In this document: in pieces, positions 1 to 8,661 of the stretch
Layout: the number at the start of each line of letters is the position of its first letter
How positions within the stretch are numbered: the first letter of the stretch is position 1
Program-made: the position numbers and the translations under genes
NCBI RefSeq assembly: GCF_001294625.1
Contig: NZ_CP012677.1
Coordinates: 3,596,001-3,660,000 of the forward strand
Direction: 5' to 3'
Source of the DNA: Arthrobacter alpinus
GTDB taxonomy: Bacteria; Actinomycetota; Actinomycetes; Actinomycetales; Micrococcaceae
Length of the DNA stretch: 64,000 nucleotides
The notes under the pieces: generated by a model
Seen by the model: the letters and a program-made list of their open reading frames with translations, nothing else
The model's database searches: none
Told to the model about the DNA's origin: nothing

Positions 1-681
1 GTGGCCGGTCTGGCGAAAACTGGGGCCTGGCAAACGGGCCAGCTGGTGGCGCACACCTCCGGACGGTACGGCGTGTCTGTCCTGGCCCCTGTGAAGGCCG
101 CCGGCGGTATTGTCTTGGCACTGCATCCTGCCATGACGTTCACCGGGATGAGCCTGGATCTGACCCGCCTGGTGGATTGCACGTTCGGCATCACAGCAGA
201 AGCCGCCATGCTGCCCATCGCACAAGCGTTGGTGGTGGAGATGGGGGCCGAGCCGGTGGTCATCGCCGAGGCTGACCGTGTCCTCTACCATGCGGCCCTG
301 GCCCATTCGGCCAACCACCTGGTCACTATCGTGGCGCAGGCCGCGCAGATCCTCGGTGACATCGGAGTGGAGTCACCCAACCAGGTTCTGGGCCCGCTGC
401 TGCGGGCCGCCCTGGAAAACGCCCTGGCCGGGGGGGAATCGGCACTGACGGGTCCTGTGGCGCGTGGCGACGCCGGAACAGTGCAGGCCCACACCCAGGC
501 GCTGCGCGAACATGCCTTGGATACTGGCTCCGCGGACATCGTGGAAGCTTATTTGGCACTGTCTGCGGCGACGGCGGCGCGTGCTGCACGGCGCGGAAAA
601 CTGTCCGCCGAGGCGTACCTGGGCATTCAGGCCGCCCTCTCCGAGGACGACGGCCACGCCGCAGATTCGCCCGAAAACTGA
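1..681 (+). CDS. DUF2520/Rossmann-like protein, 5' end missing
   Basis: The reading frame is open from the first base, so the gene starts upstream and only the last 226 residues are seen. The segment LALHPAMTF, followed by an all-helical region rich in Ala with HSANH and the sequence GPLLRAALENALAGG, matches the C-terminal DUF2520 helical domain that follows an NAD(P)-binding Rossmann domain. The missing N-terminus would hold the nucleotide-binding fold. In actinobacteria this gene commonly sits just before panC, as here with a gap of about 60 bases, and is often annotated as an oxidoreductase-like partner of pantothenate synthesis. The actual substrate is not known. The family call is fairly sure; any enzyme name would be a guess. 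Confidence 0.8.
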   Translation: MAGLAKTGAWQTGQLVAHTSGRYGVSVLAPVKAAGGIVLALHPAMTFTGMSLDLTRLVDCTFGITAEAAMLPIAQALVVEMGAEPVVIAEADRVLYHAALAHSANHLVTIVAQAAQILGDIGVESPNQVLGPLLRAALENALAGGESALTGPVARGDAGTVQAHTQALREHALDTGSADIVEAYLALSAATAARAARRGKLSAEAYLGIQAALSEDDGHAADSPEN

Positions 682-741
682 ACCTGACAGCACGGAATCC
701 GCGAACTGCCCAAATCCATAAGTAGAAAGTAGCGATTGAGC

Positions 742-1674
742 ATGAGCATCACAGTGGTTTCTACCATTGCAGAACTGAAGGCCTTGAGCGCCGACTTGTT
801 GGCTCGAGACGTACGGGGTGAGGCGTCTGGGCGCACCCCCGGCACGTTGGGATTGGTGCCCACCATGGGTGCCCTGCACAGAGGGCACGCGGAACTGGCC
901 AAAACGGCGCTCGGAGAAAACGCTGTCGTGGTGGTAAGCGTGTTTGTCAATCCGTTGCAATTTGGTGACGCCACGGATTTGGCTCGTTACCCGCGCACCA
1001 CCGAGGCGGACCTGGCGCTTCTTGACGAGGCCGGCGTGGACATCATGTTCGCCCCGTCGGCGCAGGAGATGTACCCGGGTGGTGAGCCTGGCGTTCGGGT
1101 CACGGCAGGAGAACTCGGCGAGCTGTATGAGGGTGCCTCAAGGCCCGGGCACTTTGACGGTGCCTTGACGGTGGTGGCGAAACTCTTGCACGTTGGCCGT
1201 CCGGACACGGGGCTTGCCCCCGCGGGCCAGGATGGCCGGCACGCCTACAGGGCGTATTTTGGCCAGAAGGACGCACAGCAGCTGGCCCTGGTGCGGCGCA
1301 TGGTGGCTGACCTGAACTTTCCGGTGGACATTGTGGCCGTGCCTACCGTCCGTGACGAGGATGGCCTGGCCTTGTCCAGCCGCAACCGCTTCCTCTCGGG
1401 GGAGGAGCGCGACTCCGCCCTGGTGCTTTCCCGTGCGCTGCGCCTGCTGAAACGGCGTGCACTTGCGCACGAACCCCTCGACATCGCCTCCGTCGAGGCC
1501 CTGGTCCACAGTGCACCCGGGGTGGACCTGGACTATTTGGAAGTGGTGCATCCGCAGACACTGGCCGTCCGGGCCGAGAACTGCCAGGACACCCCTTTCA
1601 CCGGCCAGGCGCTGGCACTCATCGCCGCAAAGGTGGGCCCGGTCAGGCTCATCGACAACCAGCCCCTGGGGTAG
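742..1674 (+). CDS. panC: Pantothenate synthetase (pantoate-beta-alanine ligase)
   Basis: This enzyme joins pantoate and beta-alanine using ATP to make pantothenate (vitamin B5, the coenzyme A precursor) in the cytoplasm. The 310-residue protein has the family hallmarks. [10 protein letters not shown] near residue 35 is the HIGH-type ATP motif, FVNPLQF and YPRT follow, [10 protein letters not shown] is in the middle, and LSSRNRFLS carries the KMSKS-equivalent loop. Length is normal for the family. I chose the ATG at 742 over an in-frame TTG at 736. It follows a purine-rich stretch and gives the usual short lead into the beta-strand [10 protein letters not shown]. The gene is downstream of the DUF2520 gene and convergent with the ribokinase gene, separated by a strong hairpin. 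Confidence 0.96.
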   Translation: MSITVVSTIAELKALSADLLARDVRGEASGRTPGTLGLVPTMGALHRGHAELAKTALGENAVVVVSVFVNPLQFGDATDLARYPRTTEADLALLDEAGVDIMFAPSAQEMYPGGEPGVRVTAGELGELYEGASRPGHFDGALTVVAKLLHVGRPDTGLAPAGQDGRHAYRAYFGQKDAQQLALVRRMVADLNFPVDIVAVPTVRDEDGLALSSRNRFLSGEERDSALVLSRALRLLKRRALAHEPLDIASVEALVHSAPGVDLDYLEVVHPQTLAVRAENCQDTPFTGQALALIAAKVGPVRLIDNQPLG

Positions 1675-1678
1675 CCGC

Positions 1679-1732
1679 GACTTCGCAGTTCGCGCCCTAA
1701 AGATCGGCTTTAAGGGCTCGAGCTGCGAGGTC
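1679..1732. terminator. Bidirectional terminator hairpin between panC and rbsK
   Basis: A long, nearly continuous inverted repeat fills the gap between the two convergent genes. The outer arm GACTTCGCAG pairs with CTGCGAGGTC, and the inner arm GCCCTAAAG pairs with CTTTAAGGGC around a short ATCGG loop. The two sides mismatch at only a few places. Its position, 4 bases after panC and 6 bases from the end of rbsK, suits a terminator shared by both strands. Confidence 0.75.
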
Positions 1733-1738
1733 ACGACT

Positions 1739-2671
1739 TTACAACTGCGCGGCCACCTGTGCAACGGAGGGGTATGCGGCCTGCGTGCCCCTCTTCGTGG
1801 CTGCCAGGGCGGCCGCGACGGATGCGTAGCGGGCGGCCTCAGCGAGTGTGTCGCCGGCGGCCAGACGTGCGGCCACGGCTCCGGTGAAGGCATCGCCAGC
1901 TCCCGTGGTGTCCACTGCGTCGACCTTGGTTGGTGCAATGCGGACTACGGGCTCGGCAAAGTTCGTGGAATCGAGCACCACCGAACCATGGGCGCCCAGT
2001 GTGAGCAGAACCTGCGACAGGCCGTGACGGGCAAATTCTTCAAGCACATCATGCCAGGCAATGGCCGGTGAGTCGCTGACGGGCAGCTGAAAACCGCCCA
2101 GGAACTGGGAACCCTCGTGCGCATTGACCAGCAGGACATCGGTCAAAAGCGCCAATGCGTCCGGAACCGGTGCGTACGGGGAGAGGTTCAACAACACGGT
2201 TGCTCCGGTGTCGTGCCCGGCCTGCGCGGCAGCCTGCACCGTGTCCAGCGGGACTTCCAGGCACAGGCAGACAACGCCGGCACCAGTGAACAGGGCCGGG
2301 ACCATGGCGGCAGGGGAGAGTGTCCCGTTGGCGCCTGCGGAGATGATGATGGAGTTTTCGCCGCTGTCCTCCACGGAGATGACGGCAACACCCGTGGGCT
2401 CGGTAACGCGCCGGACGTGACTGACGTCAACCCCGGCCCCGCCGGTGGAGGCCACCAGCATGTCGCCGTTGGGGTCCTGGCCCACGGCACCGAGCAAGGT
2501 TACGTCCCCGCCGAGTCTGGCCGCAGCCACGGCCTGGTTGGCACTCTTGCCGCCGGGGTTTACAGCAAATCCGTGGCCGTGAAGGGTTTCCCCGGGCAGC
2601 GGAAGCCGATCACAATAGATGGTCAGGTCGGCGTTGAGTGAACCCGCTACCACAATGCGGGCCGCGGTCAT
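1739..2671 (-). CDS. rbsK: Ribokinase (PfkB family)
   Basis: It phosphorylates D-ribose to ribose 5-phosphate with ATP in the cytoplasm. The 310-residue protein shows the PfkB N-terminal signature NPGGKSANQAVAAARLGG (about residues 38-55) and the C-terminal signature DTTGAGDAFTG (from about residue 254), whose last Asp (260) is the catalytic base. It is the third gene of a minus-strand operon. Its start codon overlaps the stop of the transporter gene by 4 bases (ATGA), which suggests translational coupling. Because the first gene of the operon is a nucleoside hydrolase, the ribose most likely comes from cleaved ribonucleosides rather than from free external ribose. A related sugar kinase specificity cannot be excluded from sequence alone. 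Confidence 0.92.
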   Translation of the reverse strand: MTAARIVVAGSLNADLTIYCDRLPLPGETLHGHGFAVNPGGKSANQAVAAARLGGDVTLLGAVGQDPNGDMLVASTGGAGVDVSHVRRVTEPTGVAVISVEDSGENSIIISAGANGTLSPAAMVPALFTGAGVVCLCLEVPLDTVQAAAQAGHDTGATVLLNLSPYAPVPDALALLTDVLLVNAHEGSQFLGGFQLPVSDSPAIAWHDVLEEFARHGLSQVLLTLGAHGSVVLDSTNFAEPVVRIAPTKVDAVDTTGAGDAFTGAVAARLAAGDTLAEAARYASVAAALAATKRGTQAAYPSVAQVAAQL

Positions 2672-4098
2672 GGTGCTACCTCCGCATCAACGGGCTTGGG
2701 CACCAGCAGCGAAGCGGCGAATGCTGCAGCCGTGATGGCCAGGGCCACGATGACCACCGTCAGGTAGGAGCCGTGCGCGCACAAGGGTGCTGTGGCCACC
2801 AAAATGGCCGGCAGCACCAGGAAGCTTAGTCCGGCACCTAGGTTGAAGGCGCCGGCGTTCATGCCGGGCAGGAAGCCGGGGTTGCCAGCGGGGGACAGGA
2901 CCACGCCGAGGCCGTTGAGCATGATGTTCACGGTACCGGCATACATGATGCCCAGCAAGACCGTGCCGGCGATCATCCACGGCAGGCTGTGCAGACCCAG
3001 GAAGCCGATGATGGCGAGGGCGGCAATGCTGCCCAGCAAGCCGATCCGCAGCATCTTGGTGTAGCCGAGCACGGGGGCCAGGCGTCCGGTGATGGGGCCA
3101 AAGACCCAGCCAAGCAGAGCGTACGGGGTCAGGATGAGCAGGCTCATCTGGGTGGCGCCAATCCCGAAACCGGGGTCGGACGCCTGGACGAACGCCGGCA
3201 CAATGCCGTTGATGACGGCGAAGATACCTGTCATGGTCAAGGTGGTGGTCAGCAGTGGGGCCCAGGTGGCGCGCTGGCGCAGGTGCACGGTTTCCACCAT
3301 GGGGTGTGAGGAACGTTTTTCCACTGCCCAGAAAGCCATGAAGGCGGCGACGGCGACAACGGCCAGGGCCACGGATGTCACCAGCGGACCTGTCGTGATG
3401 CCGCCCACCAGCTTGGTGGCCTCGTTCAAGGCCGTCAGCAAGGCACCAACGGCGACGACGATGAAGAACACGCCCAGCCAGTCCATCCTGGTGCCCTCGC
3501 CGGGCCTGGATTCCCCGGCCAGGAACACGATCAGCAAGGTCGCGACGGCGGCAATGACAACCATGAGCCAGAAGATACTGCGGAAACCGAAGTGTTCGGC
3601 AAAGTAGCCGCCTACGAAGGAGTCAATGCCGGCAATGCCACCATTGACGGCGGTGATCAGGCCCATGAGTGCCCCGTACTTCTTGGGGTCTTTCACGGCG
3701 GAACGGAGCATGATCAGGGCAAGTGGAACCGTGGGTCCACTGACGCCCTGGATGATGCGGCCCACGAACAGCCACGTGATGTCAGGTGCCATGGCGGAGA
3801 TGATGGAGCCGACGGCCATCATGACCATCATGCCGAGCAGGACCTTCTTGCGGCCCACGATGTCGCTCAGGCGCGGCAGGAACAGTGAGAAGACGGCGGC
3901 GGCCGTGAAGAACCAGGTCTGCGAGAGTCCAATTGCGGCCTGGCTGGCGTTGAGTTCCTCGCCCATGGTGACCAGGGCAGGGCTGAGCATGGAGGCATTG
4001 AGCTGGAAGGCCACGCAGGCCGCGAGCAGTGCAACCATCAAGGCAGTGATGTTACCGGGCTTGCTGAGTATCCCGGGCTTGGCAGTTGCGGTGCTCAT
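2668..4098 (-). CDS. MFS transporter, probable nucleoside uptake permease
   Basis: This is a 476-residue integral membrane protein of the major facilitator superfamily. It has about 12-14 hydrophobic segments, the loop motif RLSDIVGRKKVLLG after the second helix, and GRIIQGVSGPTVPLALIML in helix 4, typical of the drug-proton antiporter-like (DHA2) branch. It lies between a nucleoside hydrolase gene and ribokinase, overlapping each by 4 bases. By analogy with the uridine transporter gene of the C. glutamicum uri cluster, nucleoside import is the likely role. Sequence alone shows only the superfamily; the substrate is inferred from context. Confidence 0.85.
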   Translation of the reverse strand: MSTATAKPGILSKPGNITALMVALLAACVAFQLNASMLSPALVTMGEELNASQAAIGLSQTWFFTAAAVFSLFLPRLSDIVGRKKVLLGMMVMMAVGSIISAMAPDITWLFVGRIIQGVSGPTVPLALIMLRSAVKDPKKYGALMGLITAVNGGIAGIDSFVGGYFAEHFGFRSIFWLMVVIAAVATLLIVFLAGESRPGEGTRMDWLGVFFIVVAVGALLTALNEATKLVGGITTGPLVTSVALAVVAVAAFMAFWAVEKRSSHPMVETVHLRQRATWAPLLTTTLTMTGIFAVINGIVPAFVQASDPGFGIGATQMSLLILTPYALLGWVFGPITGRLAPVLGYTKMLRIGLLGSIAALAIIGFLGLHSLPWMIAGTVLLGIMYAGTVNIMLNGLGVVLSPAGNPGFLPGMNAGAFNLGAGLSFLVLPAILVATAPLCAHGSYLTVVIVALAITAAAFAASLLVPKPVDAEVAP

Positions 4099-5093
4099 GC
4101 GTCAACTTCGCCAATGCGGACGAGTGCGTCGGTGACCATGTTCCAGAACTTTGCGTGGTCCAGCGTCACGGCGACGGAGGTCTTGCAATCGGCGGGGGCG
4201 GGCGCACGGAAATCGGCCACTGTCATGCCGAGGGTCAGGGTGCCGGTGAGCTCAATGTCCACGGGCACCTTCTGGGTGGTCATGACGCTCGGGTCGATAA
4301 CGTAGGCGACGGCGCAGGGGTCGTGGACCGGCGGGTAGTCGAAACCCTGGGCGTCCTTGTACGTCTTGGTGAAGAACTCCATGAGTTCCATGACAAACTT
4401 GGCCGGCTTGGTGCCGACTGCCTCGATCGCGGCCACAACGTCGGGGGTGGCGAGTGCCTGATGGGTGAGATCCAGGCCCACCATGACCACTTCCCACCCG
4501 GCGTTGAACACGATGTGAGCGGCTTCCGGGTCGATCTTGATGTTAAATTCGGCCACCGGGCTCCAGTTGCCCACGTGGTAGCCGCCACCCATGAGGACAA
4601 CTTCCTTCACGCGTTGAACAATGCGCGGTTCCTTGCGAGCCGCCATGGCGATGTTGGTCAGCCCCGCGGTGGGGACCAAGGTGATGGTGCCCGGCTCGTG
4701 GGCCATGACCAGTTCAATGATGAGGTCGACGGCGTGGCGCCGGTCCAGCTCGATCGTGGACTTGGGCTGGGTCGGGCCATCCATGCCGCTTTCGCCGTGG
4801 ATGTCGGGGGCGGTTTCAATGTTCCGCACCAGGGGCCGGTCGCAGCCGGCGGCAAACGGGACACCGGTGATGCCGGCGATGGTGCCGACAGCAAGGGCAT
4901 TGCGGGTGACTTTTTCCAGTGTCTGGTTGCCCACCACTGTGGTGACGGCCAGGAGCTCGATGTTGGGGTTGCCATATGCCAGCAGCAGGGCCACGGCGTC
5001 GTCGTGGCCGGGGTCGCAATCCAGGATGATCTTCCGGGGTGCGGTGGCCGTCCCGGGCTTGTTGCCGGCGGGGTTGTTCAATGCCGTGTTCAC
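4095..5093 (-). CDS. Nucleoside hydrolase (IUNH family)
   Basis: The enzyme cleaves the N-glycosidic bond of ribonucleosides to give ribose and a free base. The hallmark calcium-binding motif DCDPGHDD is at about residues 25-32. GGGYHVGNWSPVAEFNIKID in the middle and the late HDPCAVAYV complete the active site. Upstream ATG codons exist (up to 5168), but they would extend the protein into the operator region. The GTG at 5093 is preceded by GGAG at 5-base spacing and is preferred, giving 332 residues. It is the first gene of the hydrolase-transporter-ribokinase operon, divergent from a LacI-type regulator. Uridine or another ribonucleoside is the probable substrate, judged from similarity of the cassette to the C. 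glutamicum uri genes. Confidence 0.9.
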   Translation of the reverse strand: MNTALNNPAGNKPGTATAPRKIILDCDPGHDDAVALLLAYGNPNIELLAVTTVVGNQTLEKVTRNALAVGTIAGITGVPFAAGCDRPLVRNIETAPDIHGESGMDGPTQPKSTIELDRRHAVDLIIELVMAHEPGTITLVPTAGLTNIAMAARKEPRIVQRVKEVVLMGGGYHVGNWSPVAEFNIKIDPEAAHIVFNAGWEVVMVGLDLTHQALATPDVVAAIEAVGTKPAKFVMELMEFFTKTYKDAQGFDYPPVHDPCAVAYVIDPSVMTTQKVPVDIELTGTLTLGMTVADFRAPAPADCKTSVAVTLDHAKFWNMVTDALVRIGEVDA

Positions 5094-5171
5094 TTTTTCT
5101 CCACGTCTTTGGGGGCCGAACTGAGTGGCCGGGGTGAGTACAGCCAAGTTTGGCATCCGTCCAAGCATTAC

Positions 5172-5208
5172 GTCAAGCGCTTAACGTGACTTTCGTCAAG
5201 CGCTTGAC
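5172..5208. promoter_or_regulatory. Tandem LacI-type operators
   Basis: Two palindromes lie between the divergent nucleoside hydrolase and LacI-family genes. GTCAAGCGCTTGAC at 5195-5208 is a perfect 14-base palindrome with the central CG typical of LacI/PurR-type sites. GTCAAGCGCTTAAC at 5172-5185 differs at one base. Their centres are 23 bases apart, about two helical turns, so both could be bound from the same face. They are the probable targets of the adjacent regulator, controlling both directions. Confidence 0.8.
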
Positions 5209-5254
5209 CCATTGCGGCGGCGGTAATCCGTCCCGCACCCGCTACTATCGATGC

Positions 5255-6301
5255 ATGCGCCCGGTCACAGATCCCCCTTATACCATCCCTGGTGCCGGCG
5301 TGGGACGCGCCACGGCTGCCATGGTCGCCGCCCGGGCAGGGGTCTCAACAGCTACGGTTTCCTTGGTAACGAACGGCAAGACGGCCGGGCGGGTGTCCGC
5401 GGAGAACATCGCTAAGGTCCAAGAAGCGGTGGCCGAGCTCGGATACGTGGTTGACGGCTTGGGCAGCTCCCTGGCCAAGGGCCGCAGCAACATTGTGATC
5501 CTGGTGGCCCCTGACGTCTCCAACCCGTTCTTCGCCAACGTCATTGCCGGTGTCCGCGAGGCTATCGGGGAAGCGTATCAACTGCTACTCTCGGTCACCG
5601 ACGCAGGGCTAACACCATCGCCGGCCGATGTGCGGAACCTGCTCTCCCTACGCCCGGCAGGTCTGCTCGTGGATGCTCCCAGCGCCCAGTTCCTGGCCGA
5701 GTTGCCGTCCGCCGGACCCATGGTGCTGATGGATGCGGCAGGGGTCGCCAGCGACGCCCCGTCGGTGAACTTTGATGTGGCCCAAGGTGCCGGAATGTTG
5801 GCGGACCATCTGGCCTCGCTTGGCCACCGCACTGTCGCCTACATTGACAGCGTGACGGGCACCGAAACGTTCCGCGTTCGCAGGGAGGCCTTCTACCGTG
5901 GCGCCCGCGTCCACGGCATCAGTGTGGCGGCGGACGTGGCCACCACCATTGACATGGGCGCCAGTGCGCTTGCCTTTGCCCAGGCGTGGCCCGGCTGGGC
6001 AGCCCAAGGGGTCACCGCCGTCGTCTGCTGCACTGATACCCACGCCTATGGGGTGCTGCAGGAAGCACGCGTGGCCCGGTTGGGGGTGCCCCAACAATTG
6101 GCTGTGACAGGATTCGACGACCTTCCCTTTTCGCAGACTTCCAACCCGGGGCTCACCACAGTGCACCTGCCCGCCAACGAACTGGGACGGGCGGCCGGGC
6201 AGCAGCTGCTGCGGCTGCTGGCCGGGGAAACGATTCCGGTACCCGGGCTGATGCTTGAGAGCACATTGGTGGTCCGCGGCTCCACTGTTACCGCAAGCTA
6301 A
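5255..6301 (+). CDS. LacI-family transcriptional regulator of the nucleoside operon
   Basis: The 348-residue protein has the LacI helix-turn-helix AARAGVSTATVSLVTNG near residues 24-40 with the hinge-helix stretch GLGSSLAKGRSNIV. A periplasmic-binding-protein-like effector domain follows, containing PDVSNPFFANVI and TGFDDLPFSQ. Reading frames starting further upstream would run through the operators, so the ATG at 5255 is preferred. A TACTAT hexamer sits 6 bases before it, so the transcript may be leaderless. It is transcribed away from the hydrolase-transporter-ribokinase genes and probably represses them. The inducer is likely a nucleoside or ribose derivative. This mirrors UriR in C. glutamicum, although there the regulator gene lies in the same operon. 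Confidence 0.88.
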   Translation: MRPVTDPPYTIPGAGVGRATAAMVAARAGVSTATVSLVTNGKTAGRVSAENIAKVQEAVAELGYVVDGLGSSLAKGRSNIVILVAPDVSNPFFANVIAGVREAIGEAYQLLLSVTDAGLTPSPADVRNLLSLRPAGLLVDAPSAQFLAELPSAGPMVLMDAAGVASDAPSVNFDVAQGAGMLADHLASLGHRTVAYIDSVTGTETFRVRREAFYRGARVHGISVAADVATTIDMGASALAFAQAWPGWAAQGVTAVVCCTDTHAYGVLQEARVARLGVPQQLAVTGFDDLPFSQTSNPGLTTVHLPANELGRAAGQQLLRLLAGETIPVPGLMLESTLVVRGSTVTAS

Positions 6302-6382
6302 AGAGTGATCAACGGGCCAAACCCGCACACCCAAAGCCGCCACGGAGGGTTCATTCAGATTCACCAACTAAACTATTTAACT

Positions 6383-7882
6383 GTGAGTGCAGAAAACAAT
6401 GTGACCCCAGAGCCCAGTGACGCTTCCGAGCAGATGCGTGTCCGGATGGAAAAGCGTGCCAAGCTGCTGGAGCGAGGTGAACAGGCCTACCCGGTTGGTG
6501 TCGAGCGGACCCACACCCTTGAAGAAATCCGGGAAAAATACCCGGAACTGGAAGCTGATTCGGCCACGGGGGAAGCTGTGGGCGTCACCGGCCGCGTCGT
6601 GTTTGTGCGCAACACCGGCAAGCTGTGCTTCGCCACCTTGCAATCAGGTGCCGGCACCCGCCTGCAGGTCATGCTCTCGCTAGCCAATATCGGCGAGACA
6701 TCACTGGCGGACTGGAAAGCGCTCGTGGACCTTGGTGACCACGTCTTTGTACGCGGTGAAGTCATCAGCTCCCGCCGCGGAGAGCTCTCCATCCTGGCCG
6801 ACGCATGGCAAATGGCGTCGAAGGCGTTGCGCCCCCTGCCCGTACTGCACGCCGACCTCTCCGAGGAGATGCGGGTGCGCCAACGCTACGTTGACTTGAT
6901 CGTTCGCGACGACGCCCGCGAGCAGGTGCGAACCCGCTCCGCCATTGTCAAGGCCATTCGCGACACCCTCCACGGCGAGGATTACATTGAGCTGGAAACC
7001 CCCATTTTGCAGCTCATGCACGGTGGAGCCGCAGCCCGGCCATTCCGAACACACCTGAACGCCTTTGACCAGCCAATGACATTGCGTATTGCCATTGAGC
7101 TATATCTCAAGCGTGCCGTGGTTGGCGGCATGGATAAAGTCTTCGAAGTGGGGCGCATATTCCGCAATGAGGGCGTTGACTCCACGCACAGCCCCGAATT
7201 CACGATGCTTGAGGCCTACGAGGCTTACGGTGACCAATTCACCATGGCAAAGACCATGCAGCGAATCATTTTGGCTGCCGCCGATGCCGTCGGCTCGCGC
7301 ACCATTGAAACTGATCGAGGCCCCATTAGCCTCGACGGTGAATGGCCTTGGTTGCCTGTTTATCAGGGGCTAAGCGACATGGTTGGACAGGAAATCACCC
7401 CGGATACAACTGCCACCGAATTGCATGCCATCGCGGCAAAGCATGAGGTTAAAATTGACCCGGCCTGGGATAGCGAGAAATTGGTTGTTGAATTGTTTGG
7501 CGAAATTGTTGAGCCAACGCTGATCCAGCCCACCTTCGTTTGCGACTATCCGCCGTCAGCGCAGCCGTTGGCCCGGCAACACCGGAGCAAGCCCAATCTC
7601 ATTGAAGCCTGGGACCTCGTCATTGACGGTCGGGAGACTGGCACCGCCTTCTCGGAGCTGATCGACCCTGTTATCCAGCGCGACCGCCTCACGCAGCAGT
7701 CCCTGGCCGCCGCGGCGGGCGATCCCGAGGCCATGCAGTTGGATGAAGATTTCCTGCGCGCCCTGGAATACGGGGCACCGCCCATGGGTGGGCTTGGATT
7801 GGGCGTGGACCGCTTGGTGATGCTCTTTACAGGTGTTGGAATCCGTGAGGCCATCCTCTTTCCTTTGATGAAACCCGAGTAG
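6383..7882 (+). CDS. lysS: Lysyl-tRNA synthetase, class II
   Basis: It charges tRNA-Lys with lysine. The roughly 500-residue protein has an N-terminal OB-fold anticodon domain (GVTGRVVFVRNTGKLCFATL). The class II motifs follow: motif 2 is FEVGRIFRNEGVDSTHSPEF, and motif 3 is GGLGLGVDRLVMLFTG near the C-terminus. Frames open further upstream to 6305, but the GTG at 6383 gives the usual short tail before SDASEQMRVRMEKRAKLLE. No good ribosome-binding site precedes it. TAAACT at 6369-6374 could be a -10 box that places the transcript start at or near the GTG, so leaderless translation is plausible. A GGAGG at 6344 is too far away to serve this start. Genes for Lsr2 and ClpC follow, an order seen in related actinobacteria. 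Confidence 0.96.
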   Translation: MSAENNVTPEPSDASEQMRVRMEKRAKLLERGEQAYPVGVERTHTLEEIREKYPELEADSATGEAVGVTGRVVFVRNTGKLCFATLQSGAGTRLQVMLSLANIGETSLADWKALVDLGDHVFVRGEVISSRRGELSILADAWQMASKALRPLPVLHADLSEEMRVRQRYVDLIVRDDAREQVRTRSAIVKAIRDTLHGEDYIELETPILQLMHGGAAARPFRTHLNAFDQPMTLRIAIELYLKRAVVGGMDKVFEVGRIFRNEGVDSTHSPEFTMLEAYEAYGDQFTMAKTMQRIILAAADAVGSRTIETDRGPISLDGEWPWLPVYQGLSDMVGQEITPDTTATELHAIAAKHEVKIDPAWDSEKLVVELFGEIVEPTLIQPTFVCDYPPSAQPLARQHRSKPNLIEAWDLVIDGRETGTAFSELIDPVIQRDRLTQQSLAAAAGDPEAMQLDEDFLRALEYGAPPMGGLGLGVDRLVMLFTGVGIREAILFPLMKPE

Positions 7883-7895
7883 AAGCGGCGCGAAT

Positions 7896-8051
7896 ATGGA
7901 ATATGTTGCAGTTATCCTCCCGTCTTTAGGTGTTGGAGTTCTTTTCTACTTCGCCATGAAGGCAATATTCAATGCCGATCGTTCAGAACGGGACGCGTTG
8001 GCGCAGGCCGAACGCGAGTCGGAAAGCAATGGCGAACTTCCGTCAAAGTAA
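7896..8051 (+). CDS. Small single-pass membrane protein, function unknown
   Basis: This short frame of 51 codons lies between lysS and lsr2, starting 13 bases after the lysS stop. It begins with a hydrophobic segment, AVILPSLGVGVLFYFAMKAI (residues 5-24). A charged tail rich in Glu, Arg and Ala follows (NADRSERDALAQAERESES). The likely topology is N-terminus out with the charged tail inside. The close spacing suggests co-transcription with lysS. Small membrane proteins of this shape are common beside lysS in Arthrobacter-like genomes, but I know of no assigned role. The call rests on the sharp hydrophobic/charged layout and the tight spacing. Confidence 0.65.
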   Translation: MEYVAVILPSLGVGVLFYFAMKAIFNADRSERDALAQAERESESNGELPSK

Positions 8052-8147
8052 GATCTCATAACTAATTCTTTGACTTGAGTGTTTTTTCGAACCATAATTT
8101 ATGATGAAGCAAACGAGCTCCAATCAAATGTGAGGCGATTAATCCCC

Positions 8148-8477
8148 ATGGCACAGAAGATTCATGTCACCCTAGTTGACGACATTGACCAGAGTCCCGC
8201 AGATGAAAACATCACATTCGGCCTGGATGGGATCAATTACGAGATTGACCTTTCCGCCGACCATGCTGCAGCATTGCGTGAGGCATTGGCGAAGTTCATT
8301 GCTGCAGGACGACGTGCAGGCGGCCGGGCGGTGCGCGGAAGGGGACCCGCCGCTCCGAAGGCCAAGAGCGATGTAAGCGAAATTCGCCAGTGGGCGAAGC
8401 AGAACGGTTACGAAGTTCACGAACGCGGCCGCATTCAAGCTGAAATTCGTGAAGCGTACTACGCGGCCCAGGGCTGA
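8148..8477 (+). CDS. lsr2: Lsr2 nucleoid-associated protein
   Basis: Lsr2 is the actinobacterial H-NS analogue. It bridges AT-rich DNA and silences foreign genes. The 109-residue protein matches in length and layout. The N-terminal dimerisation domain begins MAQKIHVTLVDDID. A basic linker GRRAGGRAVRGRG follows. The C-terminal DNA-binding part is SDVSEIRQWAKQNGYEVHER followed by GRIQAEIREAYY, whose RGR triplet inserts into the AT minor groove. A longer frame opens at 8079, but the ATG at 8148 fits the family start. A strong hairpin terminator follows. Confidence 0.95.
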   Translation: MAQKIHVTLVDDIDQSPADENITFGLDGINYEIDLSADHAAALREALAKFIAAGRRAGGRAVRGRGPAAPKAKSDVSEIRQWAKQNGYEVHERGRIQAEIREAYYAAQG

Positions 8478-8507
8478 AAACGGCGTAAATAGCAGGCACT
8501 GAGACTA

Positions 8508-8551
8508 GTACGACGGCGAGATCACAGCATCAAGTGATCTCGCCGTCGTAC
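8508..8551 (+). terminator. Terminator hairpin after lsr2
   Basis: A perfect 17-base inverted repeat has arms GTACGACGGCGAGATCA (8508-8524) and TGATCTCGCCGTCGTAC (8535-8551) around a 10-base loop. It starts 30 bases past the lsr2 stop and is followed by TTAA, with no long U run. It separates lsr2 from clpC. Confidence 0.8.
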
Positions 8552-8661
8552 TTAAACTCCAGGGAAGCGGGCAACAAGATATTTCCCCTGTGGCGAACAA
8601 GCCCCCATGATCGCCTCGCACTGCGTAGCATCAAAGTACGCAGTAAAAGGAGTGTGGCGAA

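Noticed and set aside
4086..5189. 367-codon plus-strand open frame over the nucleoside hydrolase
   Set aside because: Gly/His/Asp-rich product with no family resemblance, exactly opposite a clear gene; a shadow of high-GC third positions.
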